NCBI GenBank assembly: GCA_013215815.1 | Contig: JABSQP010000001.1 | Coordinates: 1 to 48,914, forward strand | Source: Alphaproteobacteria bacterium | GTDB taxonomy: Bacteria > Pseudomonadota > Alphaproteobacteria > Micavibrionales > Micavibrionaceae | Direction: 5' to 3' | Length of the DNA stretch: 48,914 nucleotides | In this document: in pieces, positions 24,792 to 33,177 of the stretch | Position numbering within the stretch: the first letter of the stretch is position 1 | Layout of the letters: every line of letters starts with the position of its first letter | Made by a program: the position numbers and the translations under genes | Notes under the pieces: generated by a model | Seen by the model: the letters and a program-made list of their open reading frames with translations, nothing else | What the model was told of the DNA's origin: nothing | The model's database searches: none

Positions 24792-26372
24792 ATGACACAA
24801 ATTACTGTACCAACATTAGGTGAATCTGTATCGGAGGCCACCGTTGCAACGTGGCTTAAAAAAGAAGGCGAACATGTTGAGGCAGATGAGCCGATTGTTG
24901 AGCTTGAGACAGACAAAGTGACGTTGGAAGTGAATGCTCCTGCATCTGGCACGTTAAGCCAGATCGTTGTGCAAGAAGGTGAAAATGTAGAAGTGGGTGC
25001 GTTACTTGGTCAGATCGGTGAAGGTGCGGCGGCAAATGATACGAAACCAGCGGCTGTGGCAGAAGCACCACAGGCTCAAGCGCCGAAAGAAGAAGTTAAG
25101 GAAGAGGTTCCTGCGCCAGCTGCGGCATCTGGGCCTGCTGTGACAGTTCACGTGCCTGCATTAGGTGAGTCTGTATCGGAGGCGACTGTTGCGACGTGGC
25201 TTAAAAAAGAAGGCGAGGCGGTTTCTGCCGATGAACCGATTGTGGAACTAGAAACAGACAAAGTGACATTGGAGGTCAATGCGCCGATTGCTGGTGTGAT
25301 TGCGAAAATAATTGCGGCAGAAGGTGATACTGTTGAAGTTGGTGCGAAACTTGGTGATATCAGCGCAGATGGTTCTGTTGCGGCGGCAGCGCCTGCGCCA
25401 GCTGCTGAACCTGCAAAAGCGTCTGCACCTGCGACGAAGAGCGAAGAAGGGCATAAGTTATCACCGGCTGTTTCAAAGATGGTGGCCGATAATAACCTTG
25501 ATGCGTCACAAATTACAGGAACAGGTAAAGATGGCCGTATCTTAAAAGAGGACGTCATCGGTTATATGGAAGGTGCAAAGTCTGCTCCGGCTCCAGCACC
25601 TGCAGCAGCGCCTGCTCCGGCGGCGAAAGCTCCTACACCTGCGCCTTCTGTTGTTGCGCCAGAGAAAAAAGGACGTGAAGAGCGCGTTCGCATGACACGT
25701 CTGCGTCAGGCTATTTCAAAGCGCCTAAAAGGTGCTCAAGAAACAGCGGCTATTCTGACAACATTTAACGAAGTTGATATGGGCGCGATTATGGCGCTTC
25801 GTAAAGAGTATCAAGATCAGTTTGTGAAGAAGCATGATGTGAAACTTGGTTTCATGTCTTTCTTTGTGAAGGCTGCTGTTGAGGCTCTTAAGGAATTCCC
25901 TGCAGTTAATGCGGAAATTGATGGCGATGAGATCGTGTACAAAAATTACTACGATATGGGTATTGCCGTTAGTACGGAGCAAGGTTTGATTGTTCCTGTT
26001 GTTCGTGATTGTGATCAAAAATCTATGGCGCAAATTGAAAAAGATATCATTGATGTCGGTACACGCGCGCGTGAAGGCAAGATTGCCTTGGAGGAAATGC
26101 AGGGCGGCACATTTACAATCACAAATGGCGGTATTTTTGGTTCTCTTATGTCGACGCCAATTTTGAATGCGCCGCAATCCGCTATTTTGGGTATGCATAA
26201 GATCCAGCAGCGTCCAATGGTGATGCCAAATGGTCAAATTGAAGCGCGTCCGATGATGTATCTGGCGATGTCGTATGATCACCGTATTATTGACGGAAAG
26301 GAATCGGTTCAATTCCTGGTGCGTATTAAAGACGCGCTGGAAGACCCGCAGCGCTTGCTTTTGAACATTTAA
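24792..26372 (+). CDS. sucB: 2-oxoglutarate dehydrogenase E2 (dihydrolipoyl succinyltransferase) with two lipoyl domains
   Basis: 526 residues. Two lipoyl domains (about 1-77 and 117-193), each with the lipoylated lysine in ETDKVTLEV (K42 and K157), are joined by Ala/Pro-rich linkers. A peripheral subunit-binding domain (about 220-260: [16 protein letters not shown]) and the catalytic domain (295-526) follow, with DHRIIDG near the C-terminus. E2 transfers the succinyl group to CoA. Most E2 proteins of this complex have one lipoyl domain, so the tandem pair is unusual. It ends at a strong terminator. Confidence 0.96.
   Translation: MTQITVPTLGESVSEATVATWLKKEGEHVEADEPIVELETDKVTLEVNAPASGTLSQIVVQEGENVEVGALLGQIGEGAAANDTKPAAVAEAPQAQAPKEEVKEEVPAPAAASGPAVTVHVPALGESVSEATVATWLKKEGEAVSADEPIVELETDKVTLEVNAPIAGVIAKIIAAEGDTVEVGAKLGDISADGSVAAAAPAPAAEPAKASAPATKSEEGHKLSPAVSKMVADNNLDASQITGTGKDGRILKEDVIGYMEGAKSAPAPAPAAAPAPAAKAPTPAPSVVAPEKKGREERVRMTRLRQAISKRLKGAQETAAILTTFNEVDMGAIMALRKEYQDQFVKKHDVKLGFMSFFVKAAVEALKEFPAVNAEIDGDEIVYKNYYDMGIAVSTEQGLIVPVVRDCDQKSMAQIEKDIIDVGTRAREGKIALEEMQGGTFTITNGGIFGSLMSTPILNAPQSAILGMHKIQQRPMVMPNGQIEARPMMYLAMSYDHRIIDGKESVQFLVRIKDALEDPQRLLLNI
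24810..24950 (+). repeat. Lipoyl-domain repeat, copy 1
   Basis: Encodes residues 7-53 of the E2 subunit and is highly similar at the DNA level to 25155-25295, exactly 345 bases (115 codons) downstream. Differences are mainly at third codon positions. Confidence 0.85.
25155..25295 (+). repeat. Lipoyl-domain repeat, copy 2
   Basis: Second in-frame copy of the E2 lipoyl segment. Long identical stretches with copy 1 indicate recent duplication or gene conversion. Confidence 0.85.
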
Positions 26373-26380
26373 GCTTAACG

Positions 26381-26416
26381 ATCCCGCCATTTATTTGATT
26401 TGGCGGGATTTTTTTT
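26381..26416 (+). terminator. Terminator after sucB
   Basis: ATCCCGCCA (26381-26389) pairs perfectly with TGGCGGGAT (26401-26409) across an 11-nt loop, followed by a run of T. It separates sucB from the HD gene. Confidence 0.88.
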
Positions 26417-26483
26417 ATTGATTTTCACAATTTTTTCAGATATTTGATTTACATAAGATTTTTTTGTGCAAAGGTAAATTTCT

Positions 26484-27797
26484 ATGGCTAGTATTAGGCT
26501 TCCTACTGGAGAACGAATAATTTTTCCTAAGTCTAAGAAGGGGCGTTTGCTGGCGTCCTTGGTTGCGTCTGCAGAATTTCAGCGTTTAAGAAAAATCCAA
26601 CAACTAGGTTTTTCTGATAAACGTTTCCCTGGAGCAAACCACACACGTTATGAGCATTCTTTAGGAGTTTATCAGAAAGCTTGCGATTTTGTAGAGCATA
26701 TTAAGGATCGCTATCCAGAGCACTACGATAAAGGCAGAGCATTTGAGTTTAAAATTCAAGCCCTATTACATGATTTAGGACACGGTCCTCATAGCCATAC
26801 ATTTGAGGTTGCTGCAAAAGCAGCAGAGATAGATGTTGCTGATCATGAGGTTTGGACAAGCCGTATTATTCTGGGTGATACAGAAATAGGTGATTTGTTA
26901 GAAGAGTATGATCCTGCCCTACGGCAAAGGCTTGGTGCTTTTTTTGCACATCCTGATGGAGAAAGAATTAGAGACTTTTGGGATAGTATGATCTCTGGCC
27001 AGTTTGATCTTGATCGACTGGATTATATCGAAAGAGACTCATTTCATTCTGCTGTAAAAGTCGGCGTCCGCCCTGAATATCTTATTACAAAAACATCTAT
27101 TGTTGATGTTGATGGTGTCGCATGTGTCGCGTTTGGTATTTCTGCAAAAGGCGATCTATCCGGATTTTTACAGTCTAGAGTGAAGTTATATAATAGCGTA
27201 TCGCACGATCCGGACGGAAACTCTTGCGATCAATTATTCGCAGGTATCTGCAAAGAGGTCAAAGCTGTACTTGGTGACCATAGTCCCGAAGAGTTAGGTT
27301 TATCAAAGCGTAATGCTATTGTTCGTTTGTTACAATCCGCTAGTGCTCCAACTCTCGAACTGTATTTAGCTGCGAACGGTAGTCAAATGGGTGTGTTTAT
27401 TGACGATGTATCTTTTTCAGACCACCCTTTATTAGAACAGGCTAAAAAACGAGCCGAAAAGCTGCATAATGATAAGCCGTTGCATATTATTGATCTTGAA
27501 GACTATCGACCCGGTTACACAGATGACCAATGGGAAGAGGCAAGAGAAGAGTTTTATCGGATAGCCGATGAAGTTGATGCACATTCTATAGCTCTAGCCG
27601 ATTCTTATGAGAAAGTTGCGTATCAAAAGAAGGATAATCCTCGAGAAAATATACTAATTCAAACGCGAACAGGTGTTAGTGATTTATCGGATTTTGACGG
27701 TGCTATACCGATGAGCGTTAGTCATGCTTACTTCTATACAGAGAGTAGAGAGGTAAAAGATAGGTTTAAGCAATCTTTGCTCTCAGCTCAGCTATAA
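26484..27797 (+). CDS. HD-superfamily phosphohydrolase (SAMHD1/YwfO-like)
   Basis: 437 residues. Metal-binding HD motifs are complete: HTRYEHSLGVY, LLHDLGHGPHSHTFE, and FDLDRLDYIERDS, which places it in the COG1078 group related to dNTP triphosphohydrolases such as SAMHD1. EFQRLRKIQQLGFS near the N-terminus is typical. The C-terminal 200 residues are less conserved. AAAGG precedes the ATG. The gene reads more A/T-rich than its neighbours and interrupts the sucB-lpdA order. It overlaps the convergent deaminase gene by 10 nt. The likely activity is dephosphorylation of dNTPs; the precise substrate is unknown. Confidence 0.85.
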   Translation: MASIRLPTGERIIFPKSKKGRLLASLVASAEFQRLRKIQQLGFSDKRFPGANHTRYEHSLGVYQKACDFVEHIKDRYPEHYDKGRAFEFKIQALLHDLGHGPHSHTFEVAAKAAEIDVADHEVWTSRIILGDTEIGDLLEEYDPALRQRLGAFFAHPDGERIRDFWDSMISGQFDLDRLDYIERDSFHSAVKVGVRPEYLITKTSIVDVDGVACVAFGISAKGDLSGFLQSRVKLYNSVSHDPDGNSCDQLFAGICKEVKAVLGDHSPEELGLSKRNAIVRLLQSASAPTLELYLAANGSQMGVFIDDVSFSDHPLLEQAKKRAEKLHNDKPLHIIDLEDYRPGYTDDQWEEAREEFYRIADEVDAHSIALADSYEKVAYQKKDNPRENILIQTRTGVSDLSDFDGAIPMSVSHAYFYTESREVKDRFKQSLLSAQL

Positions 27798-28741
27798 TTC
27801 AAAACTCTGGCATCACTTAATTGCTTCATCGCGCGTAGGCCGTGAGGGTCCCGACAACGTTGCGTGTTACCAATTGTTATGCGGTGAATATCTGCTCCAA
27901 TAATATTTACTTGTTCGCGTGAGGTGGGAACCTGAGAGCAATATAGAAAACCATCGATCAATGTATGGCCTTTACGTGATAAATGCATGATTAAACGGTT
28001 TATTGGTTCTTGGATAAAGCTGTATTTATCGATGGGCCGCATGACTTCTATCGCTTCATCTGGTTTTTGCATTGTATAACCAATAACGGCGTGTGCACGT
28101 GCTGTCAGAGCTTGGGTTTTACCGTTCATATCCTCGACAAGAGCAATAGCGAATTTTCGGCGTTTATGTTTTTTTTCTGCAGCTTCAATTGCTGACGTGA
28201 AAGCGGCCTCACTCGCTTGAGGCAACTCTTGGTACTCAATAGGAGAGTCTTCTGTTGGAACATAATCTTCCGGAACTTCCAAGATAGGGATCGTACTCTC
28301 CGTCTCCATATTGAGCGCATAAACGTTAATGCCCGCGCGTTCTGCAATTTGCATGGACATGGATTCAAAATGGCCGCTACGACGTTTAAAGAAGTCTTTT
28401 TTAAAGCCTCGCTCGTCTATGTAGATGTTTTTAATGCCTGCTTCTGCAATGTTTTTCGCACAGTTTGGGCAAAAGGGATCGGTTACGCAAAGAGATGCTC
28501 CTTCGGTTGGCTTTGAAATATCAGTGAGGCATGCCGTTTCTGCGTGAATGGTGCCTGACGAGTTCCCAATCTTTGTATCCATGCCGATATACAGGGCAAT
28601 GGTCGTTGGCCAGTGATTTGTGTGCGACACCAGAAAGCCTTCGCTTTCGCTAAAAACGCTAGCAGCAATCTTATTCTTTGGGTGAGGGCTGCTATGGACG
28701 ATATCTAGAGCGGCCTGCATGGCTTTGAAAGGCGTTGTCAT
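27788..28741 (-). CDS. Two-domain cytidine/dCMP deaminase-like protein, second domain degenerate
   Basis: 317 residues. The N-terminal domain (about 1-140) is a zinc deaminase: GTIHAETACL supplies His66 and catalytic Glu68, PFCPNCA supplies Cys91 and Cys94, and AGIKNIYI follows as in dCMP/CMP deaminases. The C-terminal region (about 195-292) repeats the fold, with EPINRLIMHLSRKG and then FLYCSQVPTSREQVNIIG, but lacks the His-Ala-Glu and Cys-x-x-Cys ligands, so it is probably non-catalytic and structural. Substrate unknown. It is convergent with, and overlaps, the HD gene; the predicted promoter TTTACT-17-TACCCT lies 6 nt from the ATG. Confidence 0.8.
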   Translation of the reverse strand: MTTPFKAMQAALDIVHSSPHPKNKIAASVFSESEGFLVSHTNHWPTTIALYIGMDTKIGNSSGTIHAETACLTDISKPTEGASLCVTDPFCPNCAKNIAEAGIKNIYIDERGFKKDFFKRRSGHFESMSMQIAERAGINVYALNMETESTIPILEVPEDYVPTEDSPIEYQELPQASEAAFTSAIEAAEKKHKRRKFAIALVEDMNGKTQALTARAHAVIGYTMQKPDEAIEVMRPIDKYSFIQEPINRLIMHLSRKGHTLIDGFLYCSQVPTSREQVNIIGADIHRITIGNTQRCRDPHGLRAMKQLSDARVLNYS

Positions 28742-28747
28742 GCGAAT

Positions 28748-28776
28748 AGGGTACGTGGGTTAGGGGAATTAGTAAA
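28748..28776 (-). promoter_or_regulatory. Predicted leaderless promoter of the deaminase-like gene
   Basis: On the minus strand TTTACT (28771-28776), 17 nt, TACCCT (28748-28753), 6 nt to the ATG at 28741. Boxes match the consensus only moderately. Confidence 0.35.
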
Positions 28777-28864
28777 TGGAAAGCTTCAAATTCACTCTGG
28801 TCTTTGAAGGGGTAATAAGCTACAAAATGAGGCTGATTTTAACCGTTAAATAGATGGATTTTTT

Positions 28865-30259
28865 ATGTCTTCTCAATCTTATGATGTCATTGTTATTGGT
28901 TCGGGCCCAGGTGGTTATGTTTGCGCGATACGTTGTGCACAGCTTGGTATGAAAGTCGCCTGCGTAGAGAAGCGTGATACACTTGGTGGTACTTGTTTAA
29001 ACATCGGTTGTATTCCATCGAAAGCTCTTTTGGCGGCTTCTGAAAAATACCATGAAGCAGAAAAAAGCTTTAAGCGCATGGGAATTGAAACAGGCGGCGT
29101 GAAACTCGACTTGAAAACAATGATGAAGCACAAAGATAGTGTTGTTGACGCCAATACGAAAGGGATTGAGTTTCTTTTTAAAAAGAACAAGATCGATTGG
29201 TTAAAAGGCGCTGGTAAGATTACTGGTAAAGGCAAAGTGGAAGTTTCTGGCGAAACATATGATGCAAAAAATATTATTATCGCTACTGGTTCAGATGTTG
29301 TCAGTTTGCCAGGTATAGAAATTGATGAGAAGAAAATCGTATCATCAACGGGCGCGCTTGAACTTGGTAAGGTGCCAAAAGACATGGTTGTGATTGGCGG
29401 CGGTGTGATTGGGCTTGAACTTGGTTCTGTATGGTCACGCCTTGGCGCGAATGTAACTGTGATTGAGTTTATGGATGAAATTTTACCTGGCATGGATAAT
29501 GAGATCCGCAAAGAAGCGCACAAGATCTTTAAACGCCAAGGTATGAAGTTCAAACTTTCTACGAAAGTAACATCAGCCAAGTCATCAAAGAGTAATGTTA
29601 ATCTAACACTAGAATCTGCTGCGGGTGGTGATGAAGAGAAAATGAACGCAGATATAGTGCTCGTTGCTGTAGGGCGTAAAGCTTATACAGAAAGCCTTGG
29701 TTTGAATTCTGTTGGCGTTGAAACAGATGACCGTGGCCGCATTAAAACAGACGATCACTTCAAAACGAATGTTGATGGTGTTTATGCGATCGGTGATGTG
29801 ATTGCGGGTCCAATGCTTGCGCACAAGGCCGAAGACGAAGGTGTTGTCTTGGCTGAAATGTTAGCAGGTCAAACAGGTCACATTGATTACAATCTTATTC
29901 CAGGCGTTGTGTACACATGGCCAGAGGTTGCGAGTGTCGGTGAAACAGAGGAGCAACTTAAAGAAGAAGGCGTTGAATACAAAGTCGGTAAATTTCCATT
30001 CATGGCAAACGGCCGTGCACGCGCTATGAATGCTATCGATGGTTTTGTGAAGATCATTGCTGATGCAAAAACAGATCGCGTCCTAGGGTGTCACATTATT
30101 GGTCCTGAGGCAGGAACGTTGATTGCAGAAGTTACACTCGGTATGGAGTTTGGCACATCGGCGGAAGACATTGCCCGCACTTGTCATGCGCACCCGACAC
30201 TAGAAGAAGTCATTAAAGAAGCAGCGCTCGCTGTTGATGGCCGTCCGCTGCATGTCTAA
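28865..30259 (+). CDS. lpdA: Dihydrolipoyl dehydrogenase (E3)
   Basis: 464 residues. Flavoprotein that reoxidises the lipoyl groups of 2-oxo-acid dehydrogenases with NAD. It has the FAD motif GSGPGGYVCAIR, redox-active cysteines in GGTCLNIGCIPSKALL, NAD-binding GGGVIGLELGSVWSRLG, YAIGDVIAGPMLAHKAEDEG and the C-terminal CHAHPTLEE with the catalytic His-Glu pair. Normally it follows odhB directly; here two genes intervene. It ends exactly where the convergent gene ends. Confidence 0.97.
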   Translation: MSSQSYDVIVIGSGPGGYVCAIRCAQLGMKVACVEKRDTLGGTCLNIGCIPSKALLAASEKYHEAEKSFKRMGIETGGVKLDLKTMMKHKDSVVDANTKGIEFLFKKNKIDWLKGAGKITGKGKVEVSGETYDAKNIIIATGSDVVSLPGIEIDEKKIVSSTGALELGKVPKDMVVIGGGVIGLELGSVWSRLGANVTVIEFMDEILPGMDNEIRKEAHKIFKRQGMKFKLSTKVTSAKSSKSNVNLTLESAAGGDEEKMNADIVLVAVGRKAYTESLGLNSVGVETDDRGRIKTDDHFKTNVDGVYAIGDVIAGPMLAHKAEDEGVVLAEMLAGQTGHIDYNLIPGVVYTWPEVASVGETEEQLKEEGVEYKVGKFPFMANGRARAMNAIDGFVKIIADAKTDRVLGCHIIGPEAGTLIAEVTLGMEFGTSAEDIARTCHAHPTLEEVIKEAALAVDGRPLHV

Positions 30260-30883
30260 TTAGACAGAAGGGAAGAGTGTCTTTGACCTTCTTTGTAGAG
30301 GGGTAGAGGTTTCATCTATCCATTTTTGTATGTTTTTGGAGATGAGAGGAGCTTCAACAAGGCTCTCAGGGTTTTCTAGATCCATAAGGCGCTGGGGCCA
30401 TTGAGCATCGAAATCAAGCAGAGGATCAAGAACGGCCATTAACCGATCATCTTTTCCTCGATTTATCCAGATTTGATGATCTACGGCATTTCCATTTAAT
30501 CTTCTGCCTGCAAATCCATTATTTCCTTGATAAATGTATAGCAACCATTCTCCATTACTAGCGCAGGATGATTGTCCTTGTGATGAGATGTGTTGCATCA
30601 GTCGCTCTAACGTATGCATGAATTGCCGCTTTATAACGGAAACGGTGTCTGATGTCTCTCGTTCCGGAATAGGTAAGTCGATCATCATTCTCTCTGGGGC
30701 TGGAGTATTCAGTAGATTATAGAGCCTTCTTTGATCTTCAATTGCTTCGGGTCTTGCTGCCGGATGTCTTCCGTTTGTTTCGCTCGCAATGGCAAAAGAA
30801 GCGCGTGTAAGGCCATCCTTTTGTGTCGGCGCGTCATCTGGACGGCCTCCATCAATTACTCCAAATGGATGACTTTTTTTCAT
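30260..30883 (-). CDS. Hypothetical protein next to xerC
   Basis: 207 residues, no signal peptide, no membrane helix, no recognised family. It starts MKKSHPFGVIDGGRPDD and includes a possible folded region with GEWLLYIYQGNNGFAGRRLN and LDFDAQWPQRL. Its stop codon abuts the lpdA stop without a gap. Its promoter TTGACA-17-TACTCT-7-ATG is strong and predicts a leaderless message. The base composition is like that of its neighbours. Confidence 0.7.
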   Translation of the reverse strand: MKKSHPFGVIDGGRPDDAPTQKDGLTRASFAIASETNGRHPAARPEAIEDQRRLYNLLNTPAPERMMIDLPIPERETSDTVSVIKRQFMHTLERLMQHISSQGQSSCASNGEWLLYIYQGNNGFAGRRLNGNAVDHQIWINRGKDDRLMAVLDPLLDFDAQWPQRLMDLENPESLVEAPLISKNIQKWIDETSTPLQRRSKTLFPSV

Positions 30884-30890
30884 GGTAGGG

Positions 30891-30919
30891 AGAGTATAAT
30901 AGATTTTTTATTATGTCAA
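30891..30919 (-). promoter_or_regulatory. Predicted leaderless promoter of the hypothetical next to xerC
   Basis: On the minus strand TTGACA (30914-30919), 17 nt, TACTCT (30891-30896), 7 nt to the ATG at 30883; TATACT at 30893-30898 is an alternative -10 with a 15-nt spacer. It directly follows the xerC stop. Confidence 0.55.
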
Positions 30920-31852
30920 TTATTTGGCGCGCGGGTGAGCTGACTTATAGACACGCATCAGTTCTTCAGCGTTTACGTCCGTGTAGCGCTGGGTTGTGCT
31001 TAATGAGGCGTGACCCAATAATTCCTGAATTTCCCTTAAATTAGCACCGTTTTGTAGGAGGTGTGTTGCGAAACTGTGTCGTAGGGCGTGTGGTGTCGCT
31101 GTCTCAGGTAGATTTAATGCGCGCCGAAGATCCCGCATTTCTTTTTGAACAACGCTTTGGTTGAGGCGTTTACCACGGACGCCGAGGAAAAGAGGGCGGT
31201 CGTTTGTTTCAGGAAAAACACATGCTTCTCTATATTGATCGAGTGTGTCAACGACTTGGTCTAAAACAGGGATTTGTCGCTCTTTGCGTCCCTTACCGAC
31301 AACACGTAAGAAACCATCGCGCGGTAAATCTGAAATATTAAGCGACAGTGCCTCATCAATACGAAGGCCAACACCATACAGAAGGGTAAATAGAGCCTTG
31401 TTCCTTAGAGCGATCCAATCATCGTCCGGCATTTCTTCTAAAAGGCGAAAAGCTTGCCCTTCTTCCAGTGGGCGCGGCACCTTCCGTGGTAGTTTGGGTG
31501 AGCGCACACCGCCAATGGCCGCGTTATGAGCGATACCCTGCTTATCCATCCATTTGAGAAGGTTTTTAATGCTAGAGAGGGCGCGCGCTCGGGTTTGATT
31601 ACTGGCACCGTTAACAGCCTTGTTCGATAGCCAACTTCTGAAATCTGTAATACGCGCGTCGCTTAAATCACCAATGGAAACAGCTTTGCTATGATGACTT
31701 GAGAGGAAATCAATGAATTGTGTGACATCGCTGCAATAGGCGCGGAATGTGTGCTTGGATAAGTTCTTTTCAACCGTGAGCCATGTTTGCCACTTGCCGA
31801 GCATATCAGCGAAATCGTCTTCACATTTTTCGAGAGTGGTATCCTTGATCAT
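30920..31852 (-). CDS. xerC: Tyrosine recombinase XerC
   Basis: 310 residues. XerC/XerD-type site-specific recombinase that resolves chromosome dimers at dif. The N-terminal SAM-like domain (WLTVEKNLSKHTFRAYCSDVTQF) is followed by the catalytic set Arg (GVGLRIDEALSL), Lys (GKGRKERQIPV), HxxR (HALRHSFATHLL), His (LGHASLSTTQRY) and nucleophile Tyr in RYTDV. XerC rather than XerD is favoured by the neighbourhood with a DUF484 gene and priA; the two are hard to tell apart by eye. Confidence 0.9.
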   Translation of the reverse strand: MIKDTTLEKCEDDFADMLGKWQTWLTVEKNLSKHTFRAYCSDVTQFIDFLSSHHSKAVSIGDLSDARITDFRSWLSNKAVNGASNQTRARALSSIKNLLKWMDKQGIAHNAAIGGVRSPKLPRKVPRPLEEGQAFRLLEEMPDDDWIALRNKALFTLLYGVGLRIDEALSLNISDLPRDGFLRVVGKGRKERQIPVLDQVVDTLDQYREACVFPETNDRPLFLGVRGKRLNQSVVQKEMRDLRRALNLPETATPHALRHSFATHLLQNGANLREIQELLGHASLSTTQRYTDVNAEELMRVYKSAHPRAK

Positions 31853-31858
31853 AAAAAT

Positions 31859-31889
31859 ATTTTACGTCAATTAACATGTTGTGTAAAAG
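31859..31889. promoter_or_regulatory. Divergent, interlocked leaderless promoters (xerC / GGCT-like gene)
   Basis: Minus strand: TTTACA (31882-31887), 17 nt, TAAAAT (31859-31864), 6 nt to the xerC ATG. Plus strand: TTTACG (31861-31866), 17 nt, TAAAAG (31884-31889), 6 nt to the ATG at 31896. Each -35 overlaps the opposite -10, so the two genes could exclude each other's polymerase. Confidence 0.55.
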
Positions 31890-31895
31890 AAAAGC

Positions 31896-32336
31896 ATGAA
31901 TGCGATGAGCTCGGAAGGTATGTATAAGGTCTTTGTTTACGGCACTCTTATGAAAGAAGGGCGTAATTCTCATGTTTTGAACAATGCTCGATTGATTAGT
32001 GCAAAGGCTGTCACCAGAGATAAGAGCTTTTTCATGCTCCAATTTGAATCTGTTTCCAATCCTGGAAATTATTCTCCAGGTGTTTTTAGGCACGGAAAAA
32101 CAAAAATTAAAGGGCAGGGAAAAGTTCTGGGAGAACTTTATGAAGTCAATGCAGACACTATGAAAGAGCTCGATCGACTTGAAGGTTTAGGCAAAAACTA
32201 TACGCGGGAAGAGATAACACTAGAAGGCGGTGCCCGTGCTTGGATCTATATAAAGCTATCTGATGATCAGTCTTTACCATACGCTACTCACGTCGATTAC
32301 AATTCGCAATCTCAGTGCTATTATTGGATGGGGTAG
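31896..32336 (+). CDS. Gamma-glutamylcyclotransferase-like (AIG2-type) protein
   Basis: 146 residues. VFVYGTLMKEG (residues 12-22) and LDRLEG, with the catalytic-type Glu96, define the GGCT/AIG2 fold; GELYEV precedes it as usual. Members cleave gamma-glutamyl peptides or related amides; the substrate here is unknown. The ATG at 31896 is supported by the divergent promoter; an ATG at 31920 starting MYKVFVYG is an alternative. It is convergent with the DUF484 gene, with a 10-nt gap. Confidence 0.8.
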   Translation: MNAMSSEGMYKVFVYGTLMKEGRNSHVLNNARLISAKAVTRDKSFFMLQFESVSNPGNYSPGVFRHGKTKIKGQGKVLGELYEVNADTMKELDRLEGLGKNYTREEITLEGGARAWIYIKLSDDQSLPYATHVDYNSQSQCYYWMG

Positions 32337-32346
32337 CTTAAAACTT

Positions 32347-33072
32347 TTATTGCGGTAAGTTTAGCCAGTTTCTAAAGGCACGCTCTACTACGCGCGCAAG
32401 AAATCCAACAAGGTCTGTCGCTTGTCCTTCACCGAACATGTTCGCATCACGTGAACCAAATGCAAGGATAGCTGGCGGTGTATCCATTGAAATATCAATA
32501 CGAAGGAGTGCCTGTGATGCAACCAAGGTAGCGCCACCACCATAGATAGCTTCAATACCACTGATGTTGTCTTGAAGAAGGACGCTTTGCCCATCCATCC
32601 ATTTATCAACAGTGCCTTCAGGTATTACTCTGATGCCGCTGGAGTGAATGTGCGGTATATCATCGCCGTTGCTTTCAACCACAAAGACTGCGATGTCGGT
32701 ATCGAGCATATTCGCCATATCCATCGTGATGATATGAATGAACTCGTCAAAGTTACGCGCTTCGAGGAGGCGCAGGATAACAGCCTGAATACGCTGTTGG
32801 TTGTTCATATTCGAACGCGCATTTTCAACGATAGCTTGAGTCGTCTCCAGCACTTTTTCTTTATCGTTTTTAAGGCGTTCAATCATAAAGGATTGGAAGT
32901 CAGCAACTTTTTTACCTTCTTTGCCGTTACCTGTTTTCGGCGGGATCAGATAGTCGCAGGCTTCAGGGTTCTTTTGTAAGAACTTCGGGTTGTTCTTTAG
33001 GAACGCAACAACCTCATCTGCTGTAATCTCTTTATCCATCTCTTGTGCTATCGCTGCTTGTGAATCACTCAT
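32347..33072 (-). CDS. DUF484 family protein
   Basis: 241 residues. It shows the N-terminal EVVAFLKNNPKFLQKNPEAC motif and a following coiled region, then a GAF-like domain (about 100-238, with LRIDI and ILAFGSRDANMF). DUF484 proteins sit next to xerC across Proteobacteria; their function is not established. The ATG has TAAAAT six bases upstream, compatible with a leaderless start, but no good -35. Confidence 0.85.
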   Translation of the reverse strand: MSDSQAAIAQEMDKEITADEVVAFLKNNPKFLQKNPEACDYLIPPKTGNGKEGKKVADFQSFMIERLKNDKEKVLETTQAIVENARSNMNNQQRIQAVILRLLEARNFDEFIHIITMDMANMLDTDIAVFVVESNGDDIPHIHSSGIRVIPEGTVDKWMDGQSVLLQDNISGIEAIYGGGATLVASQALLRIDISMDTPPAILAFGSRDANMFGEGQATDLVGFLARVVERAFRNWLNLPQ

Positions 33073-33177
33073 TTGGTTATTTTATCACCAAGCTTTACCG
33101 TAAAATATATTTTTTCCTTTCGATTGGGCAATTCTTTTGATAACAATATTATAAATTCTATGTAAAAGGTGTGTAAT

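Noticed and set aside
26484-28741. Toxin-antitoxin pair
   Set aside because: The genes are convergent, both are large enzyme-like proteins, and neither resembles a toxin or antitoxin family.
28915-29580. Long minus-strand reading frame inside lpdA
   Set aside because: It is fully antisense to a strongly conserved gene and its product has no protein-like motifs.
30920-31852. Mobile-element integrase
   Set aside because: The gene matches XerC in length and context (DUF484, priA), with no att-like repeats or cargo.
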